64,000 nucleotides of DNA from Nocardia sp. XZ_19_385 (GTDB lineage: Bacteria > Actinomycetota > Actinomycetes > Mycobacteriales > Mycobacteriaceae): positions 682,001 through 746,000 of the forward strand of contig NZ_JACVEE010000001.1 of NCBI RefSeq assembly GCF_015355755.1, written 5' to 3'. Position 1 is the stretch's first letter, and the number at the start of each line of letters is the position of its first letter. Positions 18,591 through 29,441 of this stretch are shown here, in pieces. The notes beneath the pieces are model-generated. The model ran no database searches, was not told the DNA's origin, and saw only the letters and a list, made by a program, of their open reading frames with translations. Position numbers and translations under genes: made by a program.

Positions 18591-18770
18591 CGCACCTCCA
18601 TGGATCCGAAATCCAGCCTGGCGGTTTTGAGCTCACAGGAACCGTACGACACTTCAGTCACTAAAGAAACTCTAGTAACAGAATCACACCGAAGTAATTT
18701 GCGCTGGTCAGGGCGCTAGCAGACCTCAGAATGGGATAAAACGCGAAAAGAAGACCGACCGTTCGGGAAA

Positions 18771-19340
18771 CTATGGCCGGGCAGAACCGGACACCGGCAC
18801 TTCCCCCTCGGACGCGGCATTCCGACGCCGCGCCTTCAACAGATACAGCCCGCCGATGCTCAGCACCGTGCCCGCCAGCAACACGCTGGTGATCCCTGTC
18901 CAGGACAGGCCGTCACCGGTCTCCAACCGGTCGACGAAGATCTGCGCCGCCTCGGTGGTGTGCCCGCCGCCCTTGTATTTGGCGGCGTCCTCGGCCCATT
19001 CGAGCCGCACCCGGCTGATCGAATCGCTGTAGGTGCCCACCCAGTCGTCACTGAAGACGACAACGGTGCCCTGGGAACTCTTGCCGACCTCGGTGGCCAG
19101 GTCACGTAGGCTCGAGTCGTGTCCGGGATTCCCTGGAACCACCACGATGCTGAGCTCGATCCCCTGGGACCGGGCGTCCGCCGCGATGGTCGCGAGCTGC
19201 GGCATGGGCTTGTTCGTCAGGTTGGCGACATGATCGTCCGCGAGATCAGGAACGATGACACTCCTGATGGTCTTATCGGTGACGGGCGGCGGCAATTCCG
19301 CGGCCATGGGTCGGAAAACCGATGTGTGCGTGACGGTCAT
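18771..19340 (-). CDS. Rv1476-like membrane protein
   Basis: Probable membrane protein of 189 residues, close to the 186 of Rv1476. The extracytoplasmic part contains VIVPDLADDHVANL and IELSIVVVPGNPGHDSSLRDLAT, resembling TPM-type folds; one membrane helix near the C-terminus (TSVLLAGTVLSIGGLYLL) precedes a basic tail. ATG 19340 (MTVTHTSVF) was chosen for its purine-rich upstream sequence and length agreement; the frame stays open 16 codons further. It precedes ripA by 180 nt on the same strand and is divergent from acn. Confidence 0.8.
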   Translation of the reverse strand: MTVTHTSVFRPMAAELPPPVTDKTIRSVIVPDLADDHVANLTNKPMPQLATIAADARSQGIELSIVVVPGNPGHDSSLRDLATEVGKSSQGTVVVFSDDWVGTYSDSISRVRLEWAEDAAKYKGGGHTTEAAQIFVDRLETGDGLSWTGITSVLLAGTVLSIGGLYLLKARRRNAASEGEVPVSGSARP

Positions 19341-19504
19341 CTTCCATCCGGTCTGTCGAGCCGCATCGGCAGGCGAGGCGACGGGCATCCATCACTACGG
19401 GGTGCACTCACCCCGAATAGCTCGAAAGCACAGTACGCGAGGCAGTCTCGCATTCGTGGCGCGACGCCCGCCAACCGGCCACCCCCAGCCACCCCGGCGT
19501 TTCA

Positions 19505-19520
19505 CAGGACAAGCGTACTG
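19505..19520. promoter_or_regulatory. AcnR-type operator upstream of acn
   Basis: CAGGACAAGCGTACTG matches the C. glutamicum AcnR box CAGNACnnncGTACTG at every fixed position. It lies 76 nt before the acn start and directly upstream of a possible -10 hexamer TAGGCT (19522-19527), so bound repressor would block RNA polymerase. An acnR homologue is just downstream of acn. Confidence 0.8.
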
Positions 19521-19524
19521 TTAG

Positions 19525-22413
<2,889 letters not shown>

Positions 22414-22438
22414 TCGACGCGCGACGCTCTGAAAGTTG

Positions 22439-22488
22439 GGTCCGCGCACCGCATTTCCTGCATTGACGCAGCGTGCGGTGCGCGGACC
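22439..22488 (+). terminator. Long perfect hairpin after acn
   Basis: GGTCCGCGCACCGCA (22439-22453) pairs perfectly over 15 bp with 22474-22488 around a 20-base loop. It starts 26 nt after the acn stop and ends 54 nt before the acnR start. It should terminate or attenuate transcription from acn into acnR. Confidence 0.75.
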
Positions 22489-22541
22489 TCTCCGCATGAA
22501 CGCTTTTCGGTACTGCCCGCTGAGCCCGGAGGAGGCCGCCC

Positions 22542-23108
22542 ATGCCCAAGGTCAGCGATGATCATCTCGTAGCCCGGCGCAACCAGATCCTCGACGGTGC
22601 CCGCCGCTGCTTCGGCGAGTACGGCTACGACGGTGCGACCGTGCGCCGCCTGGAAGAGGCCATCGGCCTGTCCCGCGGCGCGATCTTCCACCACTTCCGC
22701 GACAAGGACGCCCTGTTCTTCGCCCTCGCCCAAGAGGACGCCGAACGCATGGCCGACGTCGCCGCCAACCAGGGCCTCGTGCAGGTCATGCGCGACATGC
22801 TCGCGCATCCCGAAGAATTCAACTGGCTCGGCACCCGTCTGGAAATCGCCAGACGCCTGCGGACCGACCCTGATTTCAGAGCCGGCTGGACCCAGCGCTC
22901 CGCCGAACTGACCGCCGCCACCCTGGCCCGCCTCGAGCGCCGCAAAGCCGCCGGGGCGCTGCGCGACGACGTCCCCACCGACGTCCTGCTCGGCTACCTG
23001 GACCTCGTCCTGGACGGCCTGATCGCCCGCATCGCCTCGGGTCACACCAACGAGAATCTTGCCGCCGTGCTGGATCTCGTCGAGGCCTCGGTCCGCCGCA
23101 AGGACTGA
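22542..23108 (+). CDS. acnR: TetR-family aconitase repressor AcnR
   Basis: A TetR repressor of 188 residues, with HTH TVRRLEEAIGLSRGAIFHHF (about residues 29-48) and a C-terminal domain carrying RLEIARRLRTDPDF. It lies just downstream of acn, as in C. glutamicum and as Rv1474c in M. tuberculosis. C. glutamicum AcnR senses citrate-Mg2+ and represses acn. The box at 19505-19520 supports the same circuit here. GGAGG 10 nt before ATG 22542 is a clear ribosome site. Confidence 0.92.
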   Translation: MPKVSDDHLVARRNQILDGARRCFGEYGYDGATVRRLEEAIGLSRGAIFHHFRDKDALFFALAQEDAERMADVAANQGLVQVMRDMLAHPEEFNWLGTRLEIARRLRTDPDFRAGWTQRSAELTAATLARLERRKAAGALRDDVPTDVLLGYLDLVLDGLIARIASGHTNENLAAVLDLVEASVRRKD

Positions 23109-23153
23109 ATACACCGAAGCCCACTTGTCCTGGCATCGCCGCCGGTTCTTCTG

Positions 23154-23188
23154 TATCGTTTTAGTAGAACGATTTACTAGATCGATAC
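23154..23188. promoter_or_regulatory. Nested dyads before the LacI-type gene
   Basis: GTATCG (23154-23159) and CGATAC (23183-23188) form an outer dyad. Inside it are TAGTA/TACTA (23162-23179) and TCGTT/AACGA (23157-23172). The stretch is AT-rich, ends 15 nt before the regulator's ATG and probably holds its promoter and autoregulatory site. Confidence 0.5.
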
Positions 23189-23203
23189 AGACAGGTTTAC
23201 GCC

Positions 23204-24274
23204 ATGCCTCCCAAGGCGACCATGAAGTCCGTGGCTGCGGCCGTCGGCGTTTCGATGTCGACAGTGTCGAACGCCTACAACAAGCCGGAGCAGCTCTCGG
23301 CCGCGCTGCGGGAACGGATCTTCAGCGCGGCCCGCGAGCTCGGATACTCCGGGCCCGACGCGGCCGCCCGCACCTTGCGGGGCCGACGCGCCGGTGCTAT
23401 CGGGTTGTTGCTCACCGAGGAGCTGTCCTACGCGTTCTCCGATCCCTTCGCGGTAGGGCTGCTCGCCGGGCTCAGTGAAGTCGCCGAGCGCACCCGGACC
23501 GGGCTGCTGCTGATTCCGCTGCCACGCTTCGAGCCGGGGGCGGACGCGGATGCCATCCGGGAGTCGGTCGAGACGGTGCGCAATGCCGTGGTCGACGGCG
23601 TCGCCGCCTACTGTGTCGATGCGAATCATCCTGCCCTCGAGGTGATTTCGAGCCGCGGGTTGCCGTTCGCACATTCCGACGACGACTTTCCCGGGCGCCG
23701 GGTGGTGATCGACGAACTCACCGCCACGCACGCCGTCGGCACGCATCTGGCTCAGCTGGGGCACACCGAGGTCGCGATGGTGGTCGACTCCGGGCGGGCG
23801 GCGGTCGCCGCCGGTGAAATCACCGACCTCTCAGCGCTTTACAACAACGCGCAGTTGCGCGTGCAGGGCGTGCGGGAGGGGCTCGGTGCTAACGCGACCT
23901 TGACCGTCGTCACCGGCGGCCACAACTCGATCGAATCCGGCGTAGCCGCAGCCGAACTGGTGCTGGATCGCCGCAACCCCCCGACCGCGATCGCCGCCGG
24001 CGGTGACGTCCTCGCCTTGGGTGTCCTCGAGGCGATGCGGCGGCGCGGCCTGGTTCCGGGCCGCGACATCTCGGTCACCGGATTCGACGACATCCCGGCC
24101 GCCGAGAACGCCGGACTGACCACCGTTCGCCAACCGATCCGGACCAAGGGGCAGCTACTCGGCCGCATGCTCCTCGATCCGACCTACACCGAAGAACGCG
24201 TCGTGCTGCCCACCGAGCTGATCATCCGATCCAGCACCGGCCCGGCGTCCCGTCGACCCACCGGAGAGGAATAG
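23204..24274 (+). CDS. LacI-family regulator
   Basis: A 356-residue LacI/GalR repressor. The N-terminal HTH is MKSVAAAVGVSMSTVSNAYN (residues 7-26), with the hinge helix DAAARTLRGRRAGAIG. The periplasmic-binding-like sensor domain ends in ISVTGFDDIPAAENAGLTTV, a very typical LacI segment. No sugar transport or catabolic gene adjoins it, so the effector is unknown. It starts the second block of genes inserted into the conserved neighbourhood, and only a 68-codon frame follows it on the same strand. Confidence 0.9.
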   Translation: MPPKATMKSVAAAVGVSMSTVSNAYNKPEQLSAALRERIFSAARELGYSGPDAAARTLRGRRAGAIGLLLTEELSYAFSDPFAVGLLAGLSEVAERTRTGLLLIPLPRFEPGADADAIRESVETVRNAVVDGVAAYCVDANHPALEVISSRGLPFAHSDDDFPGRRVVIDELTATHAVGTHLAQLGHTEVAMVVDSGRAAVAAGEITDLSALYNNAQLRVQGVREGLGANATLTVVTGGHNSIESGVAAAELVLDRRNPPTAIAAGGDVLALGVLEAMRRRGLVPGRDISVTGFDDIPAAENAGLTTVRQPIRTKGQLLGRMLLDPTYTEERVVLPTELIIRSSTGPASRRPTGEE

Positions 24275-24276
24275 TC

Positions 24277-24483
24277 ATGCAACCCATCGCCGCCGGCCTA
24301 GCCGTCAACGCGGTACGGGCCCAAGCCAACTCGGCCCTGCCGCACGCCCCGGTCTACCTCGATCCGCCCCCGCGCACGCCCCACCTGCGCCTCCGGGTGG
24401 CTGCGCTGCTGCGCGCCTCCGCGCAGCACAGCGTCCGCCTGGCGGATCGGCTCGACCACGCGCCCGGCCACCTGGCACATTGA
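24277..24483 (+). CDS. Small hypothetical protein coupled to the LacI gene
   Basis: A 68-residue frame beginning 2 nt after the LacI stop, with GGAGAGGA 6 nt upstream of its ATG, a strong ribosome site that would otherwise be idle in the end of the LacI gene. The product (MQPIAAGLAVNAVRAQANSA at the start) is Ala/Arg/Leu/His-rich with a Pro-rich middle, and one amphipathic helix is possible. I recognise no family. It may be a real peptide or a short GC-rich frame. Confidence 0.45.
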   Translation: MQPIAAGLAVNAVRAQANSALPHAPVYLDPPPRTPHLRLRVAALLRASAQHSVRLADRLDHAPGHLAH

Positions 24484-24486
24484 CCG

Positions 24487-24942
24487 CTAGTCGGTCAGGT
24501 CGTACTTCATGAACACATCGGCGCGGGAGTAAGGGCTCTGCCGCAAGCTCCCCGGCGGTACATGCACGAACCCGACCGACTCGTACAGGTGCACGGCATT
24601 CGCGAGGCGCTTGCTGCTCTCCAGGTAGAGGGTGGTCGCGCCCTGCGCCCGGGCGTAGTCGATCGCCGCCGCCAGCACGAGACGGCCGATGCCACGGCCG
24701 CGGTGCTGCGGGGACACCCCCATCTTCGAGATCTCGTACACGCCATGGCCTTCCGGCACCACCGCACCGCAGCCGACGATCTCGGCACCGTCGCGGGCGA
24801 TCAGCACCTGCCCGCCCTTGGCGACGATCTCGATCTCCGGATTGTCGAGCAGGTGCGAGTCGGCAGGCTCGAGTGAGAAGTAGGCGCGGATCCACTCCTC
24901 GTTGATCTCCTTGAAGGCCTGCGCGTCCGCGGGCGTGCTCAT
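24487..24942 (-). CDS. GNAT-family N-acetyltransferase
   Basis: Acetyl-CoA-dependent acyltransferase of about 151 residues. The acetyl-CoA loop is GVSPQHRGRGIGRLVL (Q/RxxGxG/A type), preceded by VYEISKM and followed by TTLYLESSKRLANAVHLYES and a C-terminal strand typical of the fold. Substrate unknown. ATG 24942 (MSTPADAQAFKEIN) is chosen because the open frame upstream collides with the divergent LysR promoter and lacks GNAT sequence. It may be a target of the neighbouring LysR regulator. Confidence 0.85.
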   Translation of the reverse strand: MSTPADAQAFKEINEEWIRAYFSLEPADSHLLDNPEIEIVAKGGQVLIARDGAEIVGCGAVVPEGHGVYEISKMGVSPQHRGRGIGRLVLAAAIDYARAQGATTLYLESSKRLANAVHLYESVGFVHVPPGSLRQSPYSRADVFMKYDLTD

Positions 24943-25055
24943 GGGTTCCACGACGATGGAACCGCGCTGTTCAGGGGCGAGGGATTCCGTTGATTGGGGC
25001 ACTCGACCAGCATGCCCGGCCCCGAACCATAACGTCCAATACTTGATAACTGCGA

Positions 25056-25068
25056 TTGATACGATCAA
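25056..25068. promoter_or_regulatory. LysR-type dyad
   Basis: TTGAT-ACG-ATCAA is a perfect inverted repeat ending 3 nt before the LysR ATG. It fits the T-N11-A form of LysR autoregulatory sites and lies in the divergent spacer with the GNAT gene. Confidence 0.5.
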
Positions 25069-25071
25069 CTT

Positions 25072-25965
25072 ATGATTGATGGGGTGGAGCTGCGCCACCT
25101 GCGCTATTTCCTCGCGGTCGCGGACGAATTGCACTTCGGGCGGGCGGCCGCGCGGCTACATATTGCTCAGCCCGCACTGACCCAGCAGATTCAACGTCTC
25201 GAATCCCTGCTCGGGACGCGTCTGTTCGACCGCACCTCCCGAAGCGTCGCACTCACCCCCGCGGGCGCGGTCCTGCGCGAACGCGCCACAGCGGTGCTCG
25301 GCCACGCCGCCCGCGACCTCGACGAGGTCGCCCGCGTCGGCCAAGGCAGCCAAGGCCGCCTCTATCTCGGCTTCGTCCCCTCGGTGCTGCCATTGGAGCC
25401 CCTGCGCGGAGTGCGCCTGTTCCGCGAGCGCTACCCGCTGGTCGAGGTGGATCTGGTCGAGGGCTACACCTCGCGAATGATGGAGCAGCTCAGCCACGGC
25501 GGCCTGGATACCGCCATCGTCCGCGACCCGGACGACCTCCCCGGAATCCACGTCGCCCCCTTGATCACCGAACCGTTCGTCGCGGTGCTGCCCGCGGACC
25601 ACCCCGACGCCGGTCGCTCCAGCATCACCGGAGCCGAACTCGCCGACAACCCCCTCGTCTTCTTCCCCAGAGCCGCAGGCACTCTCGCCCACGACAAGAA
25701 CCTCGCACCCCTACTGGAAGCAGGCGGCCACCCCCAGGTCGTCCAGGAGGGCAACACCTGGACCACGATCATGTACCTCGTCGCGGAAGGCCTGGGCGTC
25801 ACCATCGCCCCGCGCAGCGCCACCTTCACCGCCCCGTCTTCCGTCCGCATCATCCCCCTCGCCGGAACCGACGCGGACACAACAATTTACGTGGCCCACC
25901 GCGCCGGCGACGACCGCGCCTTGATCCGCAACTTCCTGGCCTTGCTCCCGAATCACACTGAATGA
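25072..25965 (+). CDS. LysR-family regulator
   Basis: A 297-residue LysR protein. The winged HTH is standard: LRHLRYFLAVADELHFGRAA, HIAQPALTQQIQRLE, LGTRLFDRTSRSVALT. The substrate-binding domain runs from about residue 92. It is divergent from the GNAT gene across 129 nt; the dyad at 25056-25068 covers its start region. The inducer cannot be inferred. Confidence 0.92.
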   Translation: MIDGVELRHLRYFLAVADELHFGRAAARLHIAQPALTQQIQRLESLLGTRLFDRTSRSVALTPAGAVLRERATAVLGHAARDLDEVARVGQGSQGRLYLGFVPSVLPLEPLRGVRLFRERYPLVEVDLVEGYTSRMMEQLSHGGLDTAIVRDPDDLPGIHVAPLITEPFVAVLPADHPDAGRSSITGAELADNPLVFFPRAAGTLAHDKNLAPLLEAGGHPQVVQEGNTWTTIMYLVAEGLGVTIAPRSATFTAPSSVRIIPLAGTDADTTIYVAHRAGDDRALIRNFLALLPNHTE

Positions 25966-26023
25966 GGTAGCGATCAGGCGTGCCGACCCAGCCGGTCGAT
26001 TCGGCGGCCCGGAAGTTGTGTGA

Positions 26024-26446
26024 CTATTTCTCCAGCTTGAAGGTAATGTCGCCGACGTCGGTGACCACCGTCTCCGCGTCCCCCTCGCCAATAATCACAC
26101 TGGCCGAGGCTTTACCCTTACCGCCGTCTTTGACTGCGTTCTTGAGCTTGACGATGATGGATACCTTCTGCGGCGTGCCGGTGCATTTGAATTCTGTACT
26201 CTTATCCGGCCAACCTGCGTTTTCGACGCCTTCCCCTTCTGGCAGCACCTGGGCAAACAGCAAGCCGGACAAGCCTTTATCGCAAGTCACCTCCGCGGTC
26301 ACTTTCGGAGCCAAGCCTTTGGCGCCGATGCCGGCTGTCTGTTCCAGTTTGACTGTCGGCTCGGCCGCCGAGGCGGTAGGCGCACCAATCGCAAGACTCG
26401 CGACGCCAATCGCGGTAGCCAGCACACCTGAGGTAATCCCGTTCAT
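26024..26446 (-). CDS. Small secreted protein
   Basis: Exported 140-residue protein. A Sec signal peptide (MNGITSGVLATAIGVASLAI..., cleavage after ASA near residue 30) precedes a beta-rich domain with two cysteines (VTCDKG and FKCTGT) that probably form a disulfide, resembling an immunoglobulin-like sandwich. Codon usage is less GC-biased than in the neighbours (many AAG/ACT/TTG codons), hinting at recent acquisition or relaxed selection. GAAGGGG lies 7 nt before ATG 26446. The family is not recognised. Confidence 0.8.
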   Translation of the reverse strand: MNGITSGVLATAIGVASLAIGAPTASAAEPTVKLEQTAGIGAKGLAPKVTAEVTCDKGLSGLLFAQVLPEGEGVENAGWPDKSTEFKCTGTPQKVSIIVKLKNAVKDGGKGKASASVIIGEGDAETVVTDVGDITFKLEK

Positions 26447-26721
26447 TTGGTAGCCCCTTCTTGTCGATGGTTGACGCGTCCGCAAGTATTCGGCACCGTC
26501 GCCCCGCGCGGGTCGACGGACCGTCGGCGATTCCAAACACAGTCGAGTACGGGCTCGGGCGGGTCCGTATGTCCGCGATCGCGCAGGACCGGCAGCGAAT
26601 CGAGAGGCCACACTCCCCGGGGACGGGTCGGTCAGGTTTACCCTCGGCTATCGGAGGTAGTCGGTCGGTGCATAAATCCGATTGCTCGGCCACCCGCCGG
26701 GCCGAGGGAAGCGGTGCACCG

Positions 26722-27159
26722 ATGGTCGAGGTCAAGTTTGTCGTGAACGCGCCGGCGAAGCAGGTGTTCGAGGTGCTCGCCGATGGGTGGTTGTACACGA
26801 ATTGGGTCGTCGGGGCGTCGCACATTCGGGACGTGGACGCGGGGTGGCCCGAGGTCGGCACCCGGATACATCACAGCGTGGGGCTGTGGCCGATGACGAT
26901 CGACGACACGACCGAGGTGCTGGCGGTCGACCCGCCCCGGCTGCTGGAGCTGCGGGCTCGGTTGTGGCCGGTCGGGATGGCCGCGATTCGGCTGGAGCTG
27001 AGCGGTGACGAGACGACGACCGAGATCCGGATGACCGAGGAGATCACCGGCGGGCCGGGGCGGATGCTGCCGGAGGCGGCGCAGGCGCTCATGCTCGCGC
27101 CGCGCAACACCGAGTCGCTGTCCAGGCTGGCCGATCTGGTCCTCGGACGAGCCGCCTAG
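26722..27159 (+). CDS. SRPBCC-fold (polyketide cyclase/START-like) protein
   Basis: A 145-residue helix-grip protein beginning VEVKFVVNAPAKQVFEVLAD and continuing YTNWVVGASHIRDVD, with a WPEVGTRIHHSVGLWP strand pair and a C-terminal helix (NTESLSRLADLVLGR). Members bind hydrophobic ligands or act as cyclases/dehydratases; no catalytic residues are diagnostic. ATG 26722 begins the conserved fold; the frame is open far upstream without family sequence. It is convergent with the MarR gene. Confidence 0.8.
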   Translation: MVEVKFVVNAPAKQVFEVLADGWLYTNWVVGASHIRDVDAGWPEVGTRIHHSVGLWPMTIDDTTEVLAVDPPRLLELRARLWPVGMAAIRLELSGDETTTEIRMTEEITGGPGRMLPEAAQALMLAPRNTESLSRLADLVLGRAA

Positions 27160-27166
27160 CCGGTAG

Positions 27167-27196
27167 CTGGAGGCGGAGCTAGGACTCCGCCTCCAG
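27167..27196. terminator. Hairpin terminator overlapping the MarR stop codon
   Basis: CTGGAGGCGGAG (27167-27178) pairs perfectly with CTCCGCCTCCAG (27185-27196) around CTAGGA. The loop contains the MarR stop codon, so the last MarR codons form one arm. It can terminate both convergent transcripts. Confidence 0.7.
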
Positions 27197-27685
27197 GCTC
27201 TCCAGCAGGACTCGCGCGATGCGGTCGAGTTCGCCGCGATCCTGCGCGGAAAGGACTGCCAGCAAGCGGGTTTCGTTCTCGACGTGCGCGCCGACCACCT
27301 TGTCGATCAGCTCCCGGCCCGCTTCGGTGAGCGCGACGCGAATGGCGCGGCGGTCGGCGGCGTCGGCGCTGCGCCGGACCAGGCCCGCCGATTCCAGGCG
27401 ATCCAGGCGGCCGGTCATGCCCGCGCGCGAGAGCATTAGGGTGTCGGCGATGACAGAGGGATTGAGCTCGAACGGCTCCCCTGAACGCCGCAGTGCCGCA
27501 AGCACATCGAACTCACCGCGCTGTAGTCCGTGCGCGGTGAACACCGCTTCGATCTGCGGCATCGCCACCGTCATCAGGCGACCGAGACGACCCAGGATCG
27601 CCATCGCCTCCAGGTCCAGATCCGGTCGTTCGCGCCGCCACTGCTCGGCGATGACGTCCACCGGATCTTTTCTCGCTTCACCCAT
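27179..27685 (-). CDS. MarR-family regulator
   Basis: A 168-residue MarR repressor. The winged helix covers LQRGEFDVLAALRRSGEPFE, LNPSVIADTLMLSRAGMTGR and LDRLESAGLVRRSADAADRR (wing DRRAIRVALT). It is divergent from the cupin gene; a 22-bp dyad lies between them. ATG 27685 (MGEARKD) was taken over a TTG two codons earlier. Regulators of this type respond to phenolic compounds or oxidants and usually control the neighbouring gene. Confidence 0.9.
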   Translation of the reverse strand: MGEARKDPVDVIAEQWRRERPDLDLEAMAILGRLGRLMTVAMPQIEAVFTAHGLQRGEFDVLAALRRSGEPFELNPSVIADTLMLSRAGMTGRLDRLESAGLVRRSADAADRRAIRVALTEAGRELIDKVVGAHVENETRLLAVLSAQDRGELDRIARVLLESLEAES

Positions 27686-27708
27686 GGACAAGATTCTATT
27701 CGCTCAGA

Positions 27709-27730
27709 TATAGTTCGGTAGCGAATTATA
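27709..27730. promoter_or_regulatory. MarR-type operator dyad
   Basis: A 22-bp palindrome centred at 27719.5: arms TATAGTTCGGT and AGCGAATTATA, 9 of 11 positions symmetrical. It starts 24 nt before the MarR ATG and ends 26 nt before the cupin ATG. Further copies of the TTCG core flank it (27699 and 27735), suggesting multiple binding. Confidence 0.65.
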
Positions 27731-27755
27731 AATCACCGAACAACTTGGAGTCCTC

Positions 27756-28256
27756 ATGAGCACCCTCGCCACCCGCCCCGCCGCGATCCGTCAGCCGCAG
27801 GAAGCCGAGACCCTCGGCACCGCCACTACCCAGGTGCGGTTGCTCATCGATTCGAACGAAACCGGCGGCGCGGTAAGCACTCTCGAAGTCACCATGGCGC
27901 AGGGCGCCGACGGGGCGGCTCCGCATTTCCACACCACCTCCGACGAGCTGTTCTACGTCGCGGACGGCGAGCTGCAGGTGCTGGCGGGCGACAAGATCGT
28001 CACCGTGGGCACGGGCGGGTCGATCGTGGTCCCGAAATTCATGCCGCACGCGTTCGGCGCCACCCCGGACAGCTCGGCCCGGATCATGATCGCGTTGATG
28101 CCCGGCGTGGAACGGTTCGAGTACTTCCGGCTGCTGGATCGGATCGGCAAGGGCGAGTCGACCTTCGAGGAGCTGCTGGCTTCCCAGGAGGAATTCGACA
28201 ATCACTTCGTCGACGCGCCCGAGTGGTGGGCCGAACGCAACGCCAACCGGCGTTGA
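27756..28256 (+). CDS. Cupin-domain protein
   Basis: A 166-residue single-domain cupin. Motif 1 is GAAPHFHTTSDELFYVADGEL with the metal ligands His, His and Glu; motif 2 is VPKFMPHAFG carrying the last His. The C-terminal tail is helical (TFEELLASQEEFDNHFVDAP region). Related proteins are quercetin-dioxygenase-like enzymes or ligand-binding cupins; the reaction is unknown. Probably repressed by the divergent MarR protein. Confidence 0.87.
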   Translation: MSTLATRPAAIRQPQEAETLGTATTQVRLLIDSNETGGAVSTLEVTMAQGADGAAPHFHTTSDELFYVADGELQVLAGDKIVTVGTGGSIVVPKFMPHAFGATPDSSARIMIALMPGVERFEYFRLLDRIGKGESTFEELLASQEEFDNHFVDAPEWWAERNANRR

Positions 28257-28334
28257 GCGCCGAGCCGCGCGGATGTGGCCCAGCTATCAGCGGAAACGGG
28301 AACAAACCCGGGGGCGAGAAAGGTTCGCCAAGGC

Positions 28335-28754
28335 ATGACCTTCTCTGTCCCCATTACCGTGCGCGGGTACGAACTCGACAGCCTGGGCCACGTGAATCAG
28401 GCCGTCTATCTGCAGTATGCCGAGCATGCGCGCTGGGAATTGCTGCGCGCCGCCGGGGTGGGACAGGACAAACTGCTGAGCACGGGCTTCGCCCCCGTGG
28501 TCCTGGAGAACAACATCAAATATCAGCGCGAACTGCGGGCCGGCGACGAGGTGACCGTGACCTGCGCATTCGAATGGACCCAGGGCAAGACCTTCCGGAT
28601 GCATCAGGAAATCCGCAAACTCGACGGCGCCATCTCCGCCGTGGTGACGGTGACCGGCGGCGTCATGGACCTGACCGCCCGCAAGCTGGTAGCCGATCCG
28701 GGCGCGCGTTTCCGCGCCCTGTCCGAGCGCCCCGAGCTGTTCGGGCTGCAATAA
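28335..28754 (+). CDS. Acyl-CoA thioesterase, hotdog fold
   Basis: A 139-residue 4-hydroxybenzoyl-CoA thioesterase-like protein. It starts FSVPITVRGYELDSLGHVNQAVYLQYAEHARWE in outline, with the catalytic acidic residue in ELDSLGHVN, and ends in a dimer-forming strand. ATG 28335 matches the family start. Its substrate is probably an acyl-CoA; no pathway gene adjoins it. It lies 78 nt after the cupin gene on the same strand, and 222 nt separate it from the ATP-grasp cassette. Confidence 0.85.
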   Translation: MTFSVPITVRGYELDSLGHVNQAVYLQYAEHARWELLRAAGVGQDKLLSTGFAPVVLENNIKYQRELRAGDEVTVTCAFEWTQGKTFRMHQEIRKLDGAISAVVTVTGGVMDLTARKLVADPGARFRALSERPELFGLQ

Positions 28755-28918
28755 CACACGCGATCGCGAAATCGCCGCCAATTCTGGGCAATTCGCCCCG
28801 GAAATCTGCCACACGGAAATAACTCCAGGGTTGCTCCATGCCCGCCGGCGTGTCCCAACCCCGTTTGCCACCGGCCCTGAAATCTTTCGAACCGAGCCGA
28901 ACGGGGATCTGCCCGCGT

Positions 28919-28924
28919 TATGAT
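28919..28924 (+). promoter_or_regulatory. Possible -10 element of the ATP-grasp cassette
   Basis: TATGAT lies 52 nt before the precursor ATG in an otherwise GC-rich spacer. No consensus -35 is seen 16-19 nt upstream. The rest of the 222-nt gap (28755-28976) shows no gene or hairpin that I can support. Confidence 0.35.
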
Positions 28925-28976
28925 CCAGTTCCCGCTCGGGGGCCCTGGCTAATCGCGAGCAGATCGGAGTGCACGT

Positions 28977-29435
28977 ATGACCGACGCAATCCACACCCCC
29001 GGCTCCATACCGTCGGGCGATCGCATTCCCGCTCTCCAGGGCGTTCTGGTCAGCGAATCGGCTCGCGATATCAGCGTGCGCGTGGACGAGGGCACCTGGA
29101 CTTTCCAGCGCACCGACGTACTGCGGATGCTCGATTCGGCAACCCTGGACCGCCCCGCGGCGGCCGGCGATTCGGTGCTGGTCGATATTCGCCCCGGCGC
29201 CCTGGCCGACTTCACCCAGCGCCTGCGCATCGATCTCGTGGAACGCCCGATGACGCTCGCCGCCCAACCCTCGGTGGCGCTGGGAGACGAACTGCTGCAA
29301 CAACTCACGGCCTCCTGGGCCGACCGTCTGCAGCTCGTCGACGTGGCCGGCGGCAGCGGCGCGACCTTCACCTACTGCCAGACCAAATCGCACAACGGCA
29401 GCGACGACGGCATCAACTGCGACAGTCTCGACTGA
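28977..29435 (+). CDS. Putative long-leader RiPP precursor of the ATP-grasp cassette
   Basis: A 152-residue protein directly before an ATP-grasp peptide ligase gene, separated by 6 nt. Residues 20-120 form a folded-looking alpha/beta leader (GVLVSESARDISVRVDEGTW, later GDELLQQLTASWADRL). A Gly/Ser hinge AGGSGAT at 124-130 leads to a C-terminus rich in Thr, Ser, Lys and Asp: residues 131-152, including FTYCQTKSHNGSDDG and NCDSLD. That composition, nucleophiles followed by Asp acceptors, is what graspetide ligases crosslink. A leader of about 125 residues is far longer than in known graspetides. GGAG lies 7 nt before ATG. The alternative is an ordinary partner protein of the ligase. Confidence 0.7.
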   Translation: MTDAIHTPGSIPSGDRIPALQGVLVSESARDISVRVDEGTWTFQRTDVLRMLDSATLDRPAAAGDSVLVDIRPGALADFTQRLRIDLVERPMTLAAQPSVALGDELLQQLTASWADRLQLVDVAGGSGATFTYCQTKSHNGSDDGINCDSLD

Positions 29436-29441
29436 CCCGCG

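Noticed and set aside
18601..18720. MtrA-like half sites (GTAACA, ATCACA) before ripA
   Set aside because: The spacing does not clearly match a known MtrA direct repeat and I cannot score it here; the stretch is AT-rich and may simply hold the promoter.
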